Source of the DNA: an uncultured Erysipelotrichaceae bacterium
Lineage (GTDB): Bacteria > Bacillota_I > Bacilli_A > Erysipelotrichales > Erysipelotrichaceae
Reading direction: 5' to 3'
NCBI GenBank assembly: GCA_902803275.1
Contig: CADCPE010000111.1
Location: 1 to 13,050, forward strand
DNA length: 13,050 bases
Shown here: positions 1 through 7,736 of the stretch, in pieces
Layout of the letters: every line of letters starts with the position of its first letter
Position numbering within the stretch: the stretch's first letter is position 1
Notes under the pieces: generated by a model
Seen by the model: the letters and a program-made list of their open reading frames with translations, nothing else
Database searches by the model: none
Told to the model about the DNA's origin: nothing
Program-made: the position numbers and the translations under genes

Positions 1-777
1 AGCGATATTCTTGTAGCGGTTGTTCAGATTCTTGGCTGTAGCCTTGATGACGATGTTTTCAACTGACTGCGGAATATTCGGATCGATGCTGCGGACCGAA
101 GGGATCTCTTCCTTTATATGCTTGAGCGCTACCTGCACCGGTGTGTCTCCCTTGAACGGCACATCACCGACCAGCAGTTCATAGAAAACTATACCCAGTG
201 AATAGATGTCCGACTGCATCGTCGCCTGTTTGCCCTTGGAAAGTTCAGGAGCCAGATAATGAACTGAACCGATCACCGAATCTTCATGCGTGATCTGGAT
301 CGAACCGCTCGCCAAAGCGATACCGAAGTCGGAAAGCTTTATCGTTCCGTCATCCTTGATGAGGACATTCTGCGATTTCACATCGCGATGTATGACGTTG
401 TTGCGATGAGCTTCCAAAAGAGCCCCTGCGAGCTGCTTCATCATCCAGACCGCTTCCTTATAAGGGATCGGTCCTCTTTTCTTGATGAGCTGTTTAAGGG
501 TATAGCCCTTGACATATTCCATGACGATATAGTTTCGATCACCGTCTTCACCGACGTCATAGACATCCACGATGTTCGGATGGGAAAGCTTGGTGACTGC
601 TTCCGCTTCTCTTCTGAATCTTTCCCTGGCCAGATCATCATCGGCCATATCTGATTTCATGATCTTGACCGCCACATGACGGTTTAGGATCACGTCAAAA
701 GCAAGGTATACATCAGCCATACCGCCTCTGCCGAGAAGCTTCAGGATCTCATAACGGTTTCCGATCGTATTAGACAT
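1..777 (-). CDS. prkC: Ser/Thr protein kinase, PrkC/PknB type (N-terminal part, cut by window edge)
   Basis: This is a eukaryotic-type (Hanks) serine/threonine kinase, usually membrane-anchored with extracellular PASTA domains that sense peptidoglycan. Only the first 259 residues are inside the window and they are nearly the whole catalytic domain. Visible elements are the glycine loop LGRGGMADV (15-23), the ATP-anchoring Lys38 in VAVK, a likely helix-C Glu57, the catalytic loop HRDVKSQN (130-137, Asp132), DFG (150-152), a Thr/Ser-containing activation segment and APE (176-178). It looks catalytically intact. The start is ATG at 777, which overlaps the stp stop region by 8 bases (770-777) and so suggests translational coupling. 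Pairing with a PP2C phosphatase directly upstream is the classic Bacillota arrangement. The juxtamembrane, transmembrane and PASTA regions would lie beyond position 1 and cannot be judged. Kinase identity is certain; the PrkC assignment rests on family and context. Confidence 0.95.
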   Translation of the reverse strand, partial: MSNTIGNRYEILKLLGRGGMADVYLAFDVILNRHVAVKIMKSDMADDDLARERFRREAEAVTKLSHPNIVDVYDVGEDGDRNYIVMEYVKGYTLKQLIKKRGPIPYKEAVWMMKQLAGALLEAHRNNVIHRDVKSQNVLIKDDGTIKLSDFGIALASGSIQITHEDSVIGSVHYLAPELSKGKQATMQSDIYSLGIVFYELLVGDVPFKGDTPVQVALKHIKEEIPSVRSIDPNIPQSVENIVIKATAKNLNNRYKNIA

Positions 778-1507
778 CTTGCTTCATCCTCGCTAGAACA
801 ACCGTCACATTATCATAGCCGCCCTTCAGCAGCGAAAGATCCTTCAGATCGATCGTTTTCTGGGCAACGCTTTTTTCTTTATCCAGTATGATCGTTTTTA
901 TCTCTTCATCGCTCACATAGCCATGCAGACCGTCTGAACAGGCCAGAAGATAATCCATATCCTTTATCTGATGTACATCGGCTTTGACTTTTTCGCCGAC
1001 GCCGATGGCCCTTACGAGATAATGGCGCTGAGGATGATTCAAAGACTCCTCATAGGTGATCTTGCCTTCCGAAAGCAGTCTGTTTATCAAAGTATCATCA
1101 TTGGTCAGACGGATCATGATATCATCGGAAAAGCCATAGACTCTTGAATCACCACAGTTGAGCACGAAGCTGCCTAAAGCAGTAACCATGAAACCGGTAA
1201 GAGTCGTGCCCATGCCTTCATATTCCGCATATTTCACGGACAGGTCATAGACATGTCTGTTTACGGCATTGACATGAAAGTTCAGGAAACTGATGATATC
1301 TTCGACAGCCGTGAATCTGCCGGATTGTCTGAAGGTGAAATCAAAATACTTGATGACTTCCCCGCTTGCAACTTCGCCGGCCTTGCCGCCTCCGATCCCG
1401 TCCGCCACCAGAAAAAGAAAATCGCCATAGTCGTTTTCTACGGCAATGTATGAATCCTGATTCTTTTCTCTGATCAGACCGACATCGGTAATACAGTAAT
1501 ATTCCAT
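770..1507 (-). CDS. stp: PP2C-family Ser/Thr protein phosphatase (Stp/PrpC)
   Basis: A metal-dependent (Mn/Mg) PPM-family phosphatase that reverses phosphorylation by the partner kinase encoded next in the operon. The 245 residues match the usual length of bacterial PrpC/Stp enzymes. Metal-binding motifs are in order: NQDS (Asp18), VADGIGGGKAGEVAS (Asp36-Gly37), NCGDSRVYG (117-125), ACSDGLHG (189-196, Asp192) and GGYDNVTV (229-236, Asp232-Asn233). No transmembrane segment or added domain is visible, so it should be cytoplasmic. It starts 4 bases after the rlmN stop. No Shine-Dalgarno sequence is evident before the ATG, so translation probably depends on coupling with rlmN. Its 3' end overlaps the kinase start by 8 bases. 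Confidence 0.97.
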   Translation of the reverse strand: MEYYCITDVGLIREKNQDSYIAVENDYGDFLFLVADGIGGGKAGEVASGEVIKYFDFTFRQSGRFTAVEDIISFLNFHVNAVNRHVYDLSVKYAEYEGMGTTLTGFMVTALGSFVLNCGDSRVYGFSDDIMIRLTNDDTLINRLLSEGKITYEESLNHPQRHYLVRAIGVGEKVKADVHQIKDMDYLLACSDGLHGYVSDEEIKTIILDKEKSVAQKTIDLKDLSLLKGGYDNVTVVLARMKQDV

Positions 1508-1511
1508 AAGC

Positions 1512-2543
1512 TTATTTTAGACTATTAGCCCTGAGTTGACCACAGGCCGCATCGATATCATCGCCTTTTTTCTGCCTCAATGTGACGGCTACGCCGTTTT
1601 TCTTGAGCAGATCATAGCAATGCAGTGCATCTTCTTCGCTGCTGGACTGGAAGTCTTTTTCCTTGACGGTATTGTAAGGGATCAGGTTGATATAGGCATT
1701 CAAACCCTTAAGCAGTTCCCTGATCTGCCTGGCGTGGATATCCTGATCGTTGACACCTTTAAGCAGCAGATACTCAAAAGTAAGACGGCGGTTGTTCAGC
1801 TGCGAATATTCTTTCAAAGCCTTGAAGAGTTCATTCAAAGGATAGGCCTTGTTTACCGGCATCAGACTATCTCTGAGCTCATCGTTAGGCGCATGCAAGG
1901 AGATCGCCAGATTATACTGCAGCTGTTCTTTTCCAAAGCGCATTATTCCCGGCACCAGTCCGCAGGTAGAAATGGAGATGTGACGGGAGCCGATCTCCAG
2001 GCCGTAAGGATCATTGATGATGCTTAGAGCCTTCATGACGTTATCGTAATTGTCAAAAGGTTCTCCGGTCCCCATTATGACGATATTGCCTAAACGTTCT
2101 CCACGAAGATCAAGCTGCCTTTGGATCATCAGTGCCTGGCCAACGATCTCTCCGGCAGAGAGATCTCTTTGTTTTTTAAGCAAGCCCGAGGCACAGAAGG
2201 CACAGCCCATATTGCATCCGACCTGTGATGAAAGACAGGCTGAAAAACCGTAATCGAACACCATCAGTACCGATTCAACCAAGGCACCGTCATCCATTTC
2301 AAAAAGAAACTTCATCGTTCCGTCCTTGGAAGTCTGGGATGTGACGATCTTCAGCGGGTTTATCGAGAAGTCCTCTCTTAGCTGTTCGATCAGCTTTTTG
2401 GAGATATCGCTCATCGCATCAAAATCGCTTATTCTTTTGTCATAGAGCCATCTGAATATCTGCCGGGCATGAAAAGGCTTGAGTCCTTTTTCGCTCAGAT
2501 AGTCCTGCAGATCATTCATGGAAAGATCATAGATCGAAGTCAT
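1512..2543 (-). CDS. rlmN: Dual-specificity 23S rRNA/tRNA adenine-C2 methyltransferase RlmN
   Basis: A radical-SAM enzyme that methylates C2 of A2503 (E. coli numbering) in 23S rRNA and A37 of some tRNAs. The protein has 343 residues, close to the family norm. The CxxxCxxC cluster that binds the [4Fe-4S] centre is Cys110, Cys114 and Cys117. The two catalytic cysteines of the RlmN mechanism are also present: Cys103 in CLSSQVGC and Cys334 in GDDIDAACGQL, matching E. coli Cys118 and Cys355 by spacing and context. GTGEPFDNYDNVM (158-170) is the family GEP motif. The C-terminal catalytic cysteine, the DIDAACGQL context and the A2503 family layout favour RlmN over its paralogue Cfr. The ATG shares one base with the rsmB stop (TAATG), with a GGTGGG-like ribosome site just before it. 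It needs Fe-S clusters, which the SUF genes upstream on the same strand supply. Confidence 0.97.
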   Translation of the reverse strand: MTSIYDLSMNDLQDYLSEKGLKPFHARQIFRWLYDKRISDFDAMSDISKKLIEQLREDFSINPLKIVTSQTSKDGTMKFLFEMDDGALVESVLMVFDYGFSACLSSQVGCNMGCAFCASGLLKKQRDLSAGEIVGQALMIQRQLDLRGERLGNIVIMGTGEPFDNYDNVMKALSIINDPYGLEIGSRHISISTCGLVPGIMRFGKEQLQYNLAISLHAPNDELRDSLMPVNKAYPLNELFKALKEYSQLNNRRLTFEYLLLKGVNDQDIHARQIRELLKGLNAYINLIPYNTVKEKDFQSSSEEDALHCYDLLKKNGVAVTLRQKKGDDIDAACGQLRANSLK

Positions 2544-3736
2544 TATCCCACCTTCTTCATCTTGGCATAGTAGAAACAGTCACCAAGTTCATTGATGATC
2601 GTCTCATCTTCCATAAGTATGTATTCATCATTTTCCGAAAGGAATTTCCGGATCAGTTTTTCGTTTTCCTTTTTGTTCAGCGTGCAGGTCGAGTACAGAA
2701 GTATACCCCCGTTCATCAGGATCTCATCCATCGCTGAAAGCAGCTGATACTGCAATACCTGCAGTTCATCGAGATCTTCAGGTCTGATGTGGAATTTGAG
2801 ATCCGGTTTTCTTCCAATGACGCCCAGCCCTGAGCATGGTGCATCAAGCAGGATCTTGTCGAATCTGAGATTTATGCAGTCCTTGATCTCTCTGCCATCA
2901 AGATTGAGATAGTTGATACCGTAAAAGCCCAGTTTTTCCGCCATCTTCTTAATGAGTTCCACCCTGTGATAGTGCAGGTCGTTGGCATAGCAGTTCTGCG
3001 GTTTTAAAATATCCAGACAGTTGAAAAGCTTTGAGCCCGGGGCGCAGCACACATCCAGCAACGTGTCCTTTTCCTTGAGATCAAGATGTCTGTAAAGAGC
3101 TGACGAATTGACATCCTGAACATAGAAAAGGCCGTCACGGTATTCTCTGGTTTTAAGAAGATTGTTTTCCGAACAGAAGCTGTCTTCATTAACCTCTTCT
3201 ATACCCAGGTGTCTTAAGTCCTCGATGACGCATTTCTTCCTGTTGATGCGATAATAGGTCTTCGGGATCCTCTGATAGACGGAAAGGATCTTTCTGAAAT
3301 CATCCTGGCTGTATTGCCTGCTCAACAGATCGTAGATCCATTTAGGCAGACAGGCATTGACATCAGGATCAGGGGAGCGCTTCAATGAGCTGTGCTTATG
3401 GAGCAGAACATTGATAAAAGCCTTTTCGTATTTGTTGCGTCCCAGGGAAACGTATTCATTGTTTACGACATAGTCTTCCTGCTTCAATACGAATCTTTCA
3501 AACATGGCCATGCACAGGATCAGTCTTACTCTCAATGATGTCTTGGAATCGATGTCCTCTATAAACTGATAATTGAGAAATTCGTATTTTCTAAGTACGC
3601 CGTTGACCAGATTGGTCACAAAAGCCCGCTTGATCGGTTCGATCCTGTTCAGTTCCCTTCGCATCAGAAGATTTGAATACGATTCGTCTGCGATGGTCTT
3701 ATTCAGTATATTTAATGCCAGTTCTCTCTGTTTCAT
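2543..3736 (-). CDS. rsmB: 16S rRNA m5C967 methyltransferase RsmB
   Basis: A SAM-dependent RNA cytosine-C5 methyltransferase of the NOL1/NOP2/Sun family, acting on 16S rRNA during ribosome assembly. Of 397 residues, the first 120 or so resemble the NusB-like RNA-binding fold typical of RsmB, and the methyltransferase core follows. SAM motif I is LDVCCAPGSK (227-236). The two catalytic cysteines are Cys301 in LDAPCSGLG and Cys351 in YSTCTLNKKEN. Both are needed for the covalent RNA-adduct mechanism and both are intact. Motif I carries Ser where Gly is usual (APGGK becomes APGSK), a mild variation. The length is slightly under the roughly 430-450 of better-known homologues. It overlaps priA by 4 bases through an ATGA junction and abuts rlmN, the gene order seen in Bacillus except that fmt and def do not precede it. 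Confidence 0.95.
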   Translation of the reverse strand: MKQRELALNILNKTIADESYSNLLMRRELNRIEPIKRAFVTNLVNGVLRKYEFLNYQFIEDIDSKTSLRVRLILCMAMFERFVLKQEDYVVNNEYVSLGRNKYEKAFINVLLHKHSSLKRSPDPDVNACLPKWIYDLLSRQYSQDDFRKILSVYQRIPKTYYRINRKKCVIEDLRHLGIEEVNEDSFCSENNLLKTREYRDGLFYVQDVNSSALYRHLDLKEKDTLLDVCCAPGSKLFNCLDILKPQNCYANDLHYHRVELIKKMAEKLGFYGINYLNLDGREIKDCINLRFDKILLDAPCSGLGVIGRKPDLKFHIRPEDLDELQVLQYQLLSAMDEILMNGGILLYSTCTLNKKENEKLIRKFLSENDEYILMEDETIINELGDCFYYAKMKKVG

Positions 3737-5889
3737 TCTAGATATAATGGATCAACATCAATTTTAACATGCGAAAGTCCGGATTCCGCAGTGTAAGTAT
3801 CTATTACGGAATGCAGATCGTTGATTATTCCGATCAGATCCCTGTCCATGATCAGGATCCTCGTCCTGTAGAGCTTCTGGATCCTGTTCAGGCTGTATGG
3901 CCGGTATTTACGGTACTTAAGAGGTTCGATCAGATCATAGATCCTGTTTACCGAACGGTCAAGTCTATCCTGGTTCACATCGGAAAGGATGATCTCAACG
4001 ATATGCGAATAAGGCGGATACTTGGTCTTGTTGCGATAATTCATCTCAATGTTGTAGAAATAGCTGTAGTCCTGATTCAGCACAGCCTTCAAGGCATAGT
4101 GCTCCGTATTGAAAGCCTGGATCAGGACCTTTCCCTTATCCTCAGCCCTGCCTGATCTTCCTGAAGCCTGCATGAGCAGATCGAAAGTAACCTTTGCGGA
4201 ATTGTAGTCCTGATGCATGAGGCCCGCATCGGCATTGAGGATACCTACCAGAGTCACATCAGGATAATCAAGCCCTTTGGCGATCATCTGGGTTCCGATC
4301 AGGATATCGATCTGACGCTGTTCAAACCTCTTCAGAATAGCACCATGAGAGCCCTTCTTCCCTACCGAATCACGGTCCATTCTGGCGATCCTTGCCTCAG
4401 GAAAATATTTCCCCAGTTCTTCTTCGACTCTCTTGGTTCCAAAACCGTAGAAGATCAGAGAATCTTTATGACAGTTAGGACACACCTTAGGGAGCTCATA
4501 AGTCCGCCCGCACTGATGGCATTTCAATAGACCGATATCCTTATGATAGTTCAAAGGACTGTCACAGTCCTGACACATCAGTGTTGCAGAACATTCAGAA
4601 CACCTGACGATCGGTGAAGAGCCTCTTCTGTTGAGCAGGATTATGGCCTGTTTACTGTTTTTTAATGTCGCATCGATCTCATCTTTCAGTCTTCTTGAAA
4701 TGATATACGACTGATCCTTTTTTACGGATCTGTTCAGATCGATGATCTCGATCTGCGGAAGAGACATGTTGATCCTGTTTTTCAGTTGAAGCAGCTGATA
4801 ATCGCCCTTCAAAGCCCGGCTGTACGAATCAAGGGAAGGCGTAGCTGAAGCAAGCAGCACTTTGCCGCCGTGGTCATGTGCCCTTTTTATCGCCACATTG
4901 CGCACATGGTAGCAGGGAGCGTTGTCCTGTTTGTATGATGAATCGTGTTCCTCATCGATGATGATGAGCCCCAGATCGCTGAATGGAAGAAATATCGAAC
5001 TTCTGGTACCTACAACGATACGGACTTCCCTGTCTTTGACGCGCTTATACTGTTCATAGCGCTCCTGATCACTCAGTTCAGAATGATAGAAGACTACATC
5101 GTCAAAACGCTGTTTGACTCTCTCGATCATCTGCGGTGTAAGAGATATCTCCGGAACCAGAATCAGGACATCCTTGTTTAAAGAAAGATAATGCCTGGCC
5201 AGGTGCAGATAGACTTCCGTCTTTCCCGAACCGGTCACGCCGAAAAGCAATGACACCAGTTTATCCGTACTGATCAGTCCGTCATAGGCCTTGCGCTGAT
5301 CATCGGTCAGAGTCTTGAAAGCCGTCCTGTCTATCCTTGAATTCACATATGACAGTTCTTCTTCATACTTTTCCAAAGCGCCGATCTCGATCAGTTTTTT
5401 CGGTATTGAAGAACTGAGTTTCAATACTTCGCCATAGGTCATTCCCGTTTCGACCTGTTCATACACTTCCCTTTGTCTTTTGCTCAGACAAAAATCACCG
5501 TCGTTTTTCTTAATTTTTGTGATATATCTGATCTTTCCGATATTAAGTGTAGTCTTATAGGTTTTCGGCAGCATCGAATTCAGACACGAAACCAGCGGCG
5601 AGATCGTCGTTTTGGACATCCATACCGCCAGATCGTAGAGTTCTTGAGATATGACAGGCCTCTCATCGATTATCTCCATAACTCTCTGCAGTCTATATCC
5701 GTTTTCCTCATTGATATCTGAGATCTGTCTGTCGGTATGATAAGAGTTTACGACTAGAGCCACGTTCGGCTTTCTGTTGAAGATGACCCTGATCCTGCAG
5801 AATTTTTCTATATCATGATCAAAAAAGTAAGTAAATGGCTTATTGACGTTTAATGAGGCATTTGTGACAAAGGCTTCGATCAGATACAT
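3733..5889 (-). CDS. priA: Primosomal protein N' / replication-restart helicase PriA
   Basis: A 3'-5' superfamily 2 DNA helicase that recognises stalled or repaired forks and reloads the replicative helicase. The 718 residues are somewhat shorter than the roughly 800 of B. subtilis PriA. The N-terminal DNA-binding region begins in the usual style (VNKPFTYFF). Helicase motifs seen are Walker A GVTGSGKT (217-224, Lys223), DEEH (312-315), LLASATPS (345-352), IGTQMIAKGLD (531-541) and QASGRSGRA (574-582). The zinc-binding insert carries all eight cysteines in four pairs: 430/433, 439/442, 457/460 and 470/473. No ribosome site precedes the ATG. Instead TATAAT ends seven bases upstream of the first base of ATG, which points to a leaderless transcript. 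It follows sufB by 25 bases and overlaps rsmB by 4. Confidence 0.98.
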   Translation of the reverse strand: MYLIEAFVTNASLNVNKPFTYFFDHDIEKFCRIRVIFNRKPNVALVVNSYHTDRQISDINEENGYRLQRVMEIIDERPVISQELYDLAVWMSKTTISPLVSCLNSMLPKTYKTTLNIGKIRYITKIKKNDGDFCLSKRQREVYEQVETGMTYGEVLKLSSSIPKKLIEIGALEKYEEELSYVNSRIDRTAFKTLTDDQRKAYDGLISTDKLVSLLFGVTGSGKTEVYLHLARHYLSLNKDVLILVPEISLTPQMIERVKQRFDDVVFYHSELSDQERYEQYKRVKDREVRIVVGTRSSIFLPFSDLGLIIIDEEHDSSYKQDNAPCYHVRNVAIKRAHDHGGKVLLASATPSLDSYSRALKGDYQLLQLKNRINMSLPQIEIIDLNRSVKKDQSYIISRRLKDEIDATLKNSKQAIILLNRRGSSPIVRCSECSATLMCQDCDSPLNYHKDIGLLKCHQCGRTYELPKVCPNCHKDSLIFYGFGTKRVEEELGKYFPEARIARMDRDSVGKKGSHGAILKRFEQRQIDILIGTQMIAKGLDYPDVTLVGILNADAGLMHQDYNSAKVTFDLLMQASGRSGRAEDKGKVLIQAFNTEHYALKAVLNQDYSYFYNIEMNYRNKTKYPPYSHIVEIILSDVNQDRLDRSVNRIYDLIEPLKYRKYRPYSLNRIQKLYRTRILIMDRDLIGIINDLHSVIDTYTAESGLSHVKIDVDPLYLE

Positions 5890-5895
5890 AACACT

Positions 5896-5901
5896 ATTAT
5901 A
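5896..5901 (-). promoter_or_regulatory. Candidate -10 box for a leaderless priA transcript
   Basis: The minus strand reads TATAAT, a perfect -10 consensus, with six bases (5890-5895) between it and the priA ATG at 5889. By the usual spacing the first transcribed base would be the A of that ATG. No Shine-Dalgarno sequence lies between the sufB stop and the priA start, which fits a leaderless message. The hexamer at a 17-base spacer (TATAGG) is a poor -35 match, and TG sits directly next to the box rather than one base away, so it is not a true extended -10. The promoter is an inference from sequence only. Confidence 0.5.
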
Positions 5902-5908
5902 CAGTTTA

Positions 5909-5931
5909 AAGGAGCTATCCTATAGCTCCTT
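5909..5931 (-). terminator. Hairpin over the sufB stop codon; possible weak terminator or attenuator
   Basis: AAGGAGCTAT and ATAGCTCCTT form a perfect 10-bp stem around a 3-base loop. The 5' arm contains the last sufB codons and the stop at 5915-5917 lies in the 3' arm. On the minus strand the stem is followed by only a short T run (CCTTTAAACTG), so Rho-independent termination would be inefficient. It may instead stabilise the suf message 3' end or set the ratio of suf to priA expression. It lies just upstream of the predicted priA -10 box. Confidence 0.55.
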
Positions 5932-7324
5932 CCATGTTTATTTTCAGCAGCTGATTGAGTTCTACGGCATACTCCATCGGCAGTTCTCTGGTGAACGGTT
6001 CGATGAAGCCGAGAATGATCATCTGCGTGGCCTCCTGCTCGCTTAAGCCCCTTGACATCAGATAGAACAGCTGTTCCTCAGAGATCTTGGATACCGTAGC
6101 CTCATGCTCGATCGTCGAGGTGTTATTGGCGATGATGTTGGTCGGGATCGTGTCCGAAGAAGAAACATCATCAAGAAGCAGCGTATCGCATTCAACTTTG
6201 GCTTTCGAATAGTTGGCCTTATCCGACATCGAAACGGTGCCCCGATAATTGACTTTGCCTCCTGTTCTGGCCAGCGATTTGGAGATGATCGTTGAAGAAG
6301 TATGCGGAGCCAGATGGATCATCTTGGCACCGGCATCCTGAAACTGCCTGTTGGAACCGACAGCGATCGAGATGCAGACGCCTTTGGCATATTCACCCGC
6401 CAGGATGCAGGCCGGGTATTTCATATTAAGATGGGATCCGATATTTCCATCGATCCATTCCATGATGGCGTTTTTCTCAACGTATGCCCGCTTGGTGACA
6501 AGATTGAGGATATTCGCTGACCAGTTCTGGACAGTCGAATAACGGCACTTGGCATTGTCTTTGACGAATATCTCGACTACGGCTGCATGCAGGGAATCAT
6601 TGGAGTATTTCGGCGCCGTACAGCCTTCTACATAGTGCAGGTCCGCACCTTCATCAACAATGATCAGCGTCCTTTCAAACTGGCCGAGCTGATCGGAATT
6701 GATCCTGAAATATGACTGCAGCGGTTTCTCAAGCTTTACTCCGGGCGGTACATAGATGAAAGATCCGCCGGACCATACGGCAGTATTCAACGCGGCAAAC
6801 TTGTTGTCGGCATAGGAAACGACCCTGCCGAAGTATTCCTTAAAAAGTTCCGGACATTTCTTCAAGGCCGTATCGGTATCATAGAAGATGACGCCCTTTT
6901 CCTCCACTTCCTCCAGCATGTTGTGGTAGACGACCTCTGATTCATACTGGGTGGAGACGCCGGCCAGAAACTTCTGTTCCGACTCAGGTATCTTCAGTTT
7001 CTCAAAAGTGTTCTTGATGGTCTCCGGAACATCGTTCCAGTCTTTCTCAACTTTCTCACTCGGTTTCTTGTAATATGTGAAATCATTGAAATCGATATCT
7101 GAAAGATCAGGTCCGAAAGACGGCAAAGGGAATTCCAGGAACTTGTGATAGGCTTTAAGCCTCAGTTCCAGCATCCATTCCGGTTCGTTCTTGGCAGCCG
7201 AGATCGCTCTGATCACATCTTCCGAAAGGCCTTTGCCTGTATTGAAGATCGTGACATCACGGTCCTTGAAATCATATTTATAGTCGTCCTGCGAATCAAG
7301 TATATCCTTATTTTGTGTATTCAT
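5915..7324 (-). CDS. sufB: Fe-S cluster assembly scaffold protein SufB
   Basis: The scaffold subunit of the SufBCD complex, on which Fe-S clusters form before transfer to apoproteins. The 469 residues are full length and closely resemble Gram-positive SufB throughout, including NKFAALNTAVWSGGSFIYVP, FERTLIIVDEGA, YVEGCTAP and the C-terminal EEQLFYLMSRGLSEQEA. Cys379 in VECDTLL and Glu408 in EHEATVSK match, by the same 29-residue spacing, the E. coli Cys405 and Glu434 implicated in cluster assembly. A strong ribosome site AGAGGAG lies 7 bases before the ATG, inside the end of sufU, and the two genes overlap by 17 bases. It is last in the suf gene order and is followed by a hairpin. Full-length SufB beside a shortened SufD is notable. 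Confidence 0.98.
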   Translation of the reverse strand: MNTQNKDILDSQDDYKYDFKDRDVTIFNTGKGLSEDVIRAISAAKNEPEWMLELRLKAYHKFLEFPLPSFGPDLSDIDFNDFTYYKKPSEKVEKDWNDVPETIKNTFEKLKIPESEQKFLAGVSTQYESEVVYHNMLEEVEEKGVIFYDTDTALKKCPELFKEYFGRVVSYADNKFAALNTAVWSGGSFIYVPPGVKLEKPLQSYFRINSDQLGQFERTLIIVDEGADLHYVEGCTAPKYSNDSLHAAVVEIFVKDNAKCRYSTVQNWSANILNLVTKRAYVEKNAIMEWIDGNIGSHLNMKYPACILAGEYAKGVCISIAVGSNRQFQDAGAKMIHLAPHTSSTIISKSLARTGGKVNYRGTVSMSDKANYSKAKVECDTLLLDDVSSSDTIPTNIIANNTSTIEHEATVSKISEEQLFYLMSRGLSEQEATQMIILGFIEPFTRELPMEYAVELNQLLKINMEGAIG

Positions 7325-7736
7325 CGATAAGCTCCTCTATGGCGTGGATGCCGATCGTACCGCATTTTATACGGTTGGCCTGCTGATAAAGCGTATCAAA
7401 AGCATTGGCTTCTTCCAGCACATCTTCATCAAACGGTTTATCGGCCACCATATTGCTGTAGTTGGCAAGGATGTTTCTGGCTTCATCAAACGTCTTGTTT
7501 TTAAGCAGATCGCACATTATATCGGTAGAAGCAGTCGAAATGGTGCAGCCGATCCCGGAAAACTGCAGATCCTTGATCACACCATCCTGTGCCAGCATGT
7601 ATACTGTCAGATCATCGATACATGATTCCGAAGCATTATGAACACTCTTGTAGCGTTCATCTTCCACAAGCTTCTTGTTGTTGGGGTTGTTGTAGTGATC
7701 AAGCAGAATGATCCTTTTGAATTCTCTGTCCATCAT
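7308..7736 (-). CDS. sufU: SufU, zinc-binding sulfur-transfer partner of SufS
   Basis: U-type IscU-like protein. In Gram-positive bacteria it accepts persulfide sulfur from SufS via a zinc site and passes it to SufBCD. The family opening DHYNNPNNK is present. From the start used here (142 residues) the four expected zinc ligands are Cys39 and Asp41 in SCIDD, Cys64 in GIGCTIS, and Cys125 in IKCGTIG. The first site reads C-I-D where most homologues have C-G-D; the ligands themselves are kept. The long spacing between Cys64 and Cys125 is typical of SufU rather than IscU. The start is uncertain. ATG at 7736 overlaps the sufS stop as ATGA with a GGA 9 bases upstream, while an in-frame ATG at 7754 would add six residues and ATG at 7733 would remove one. 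The 3' end overlaps sufB by 17 bases. Confidence 0.93.
   Translation of the reverse strand: MMDREFKRIILLDHYNNPNNKKLVEDERYKSVHNASESCIDDLTVYMLAQDGVIKDLQFSGIGCTISTASTDIMCDLLKNKTFDEARNILANYSNMVADKPFDEDVLEEANAFDTLYQQANRIKCGTIGIHAIEELIDEYTK

Noticed and set aside
1536..2027. 163-codon plus-strand open frame opposite rlmN
   Set aside because: It lies wholly inside rlmN, whose radical-SAM motifs are unmistakable, and its translation shows no domain or composition of a real protein. It is an antisense shadow.
3769..4530. Plus-strand open frames of 128 and 105 codons opposite priA
   Set aside because: They are antisense to conserved priA helicase and zinc-site regions, with no convincing ribosome site or motif.
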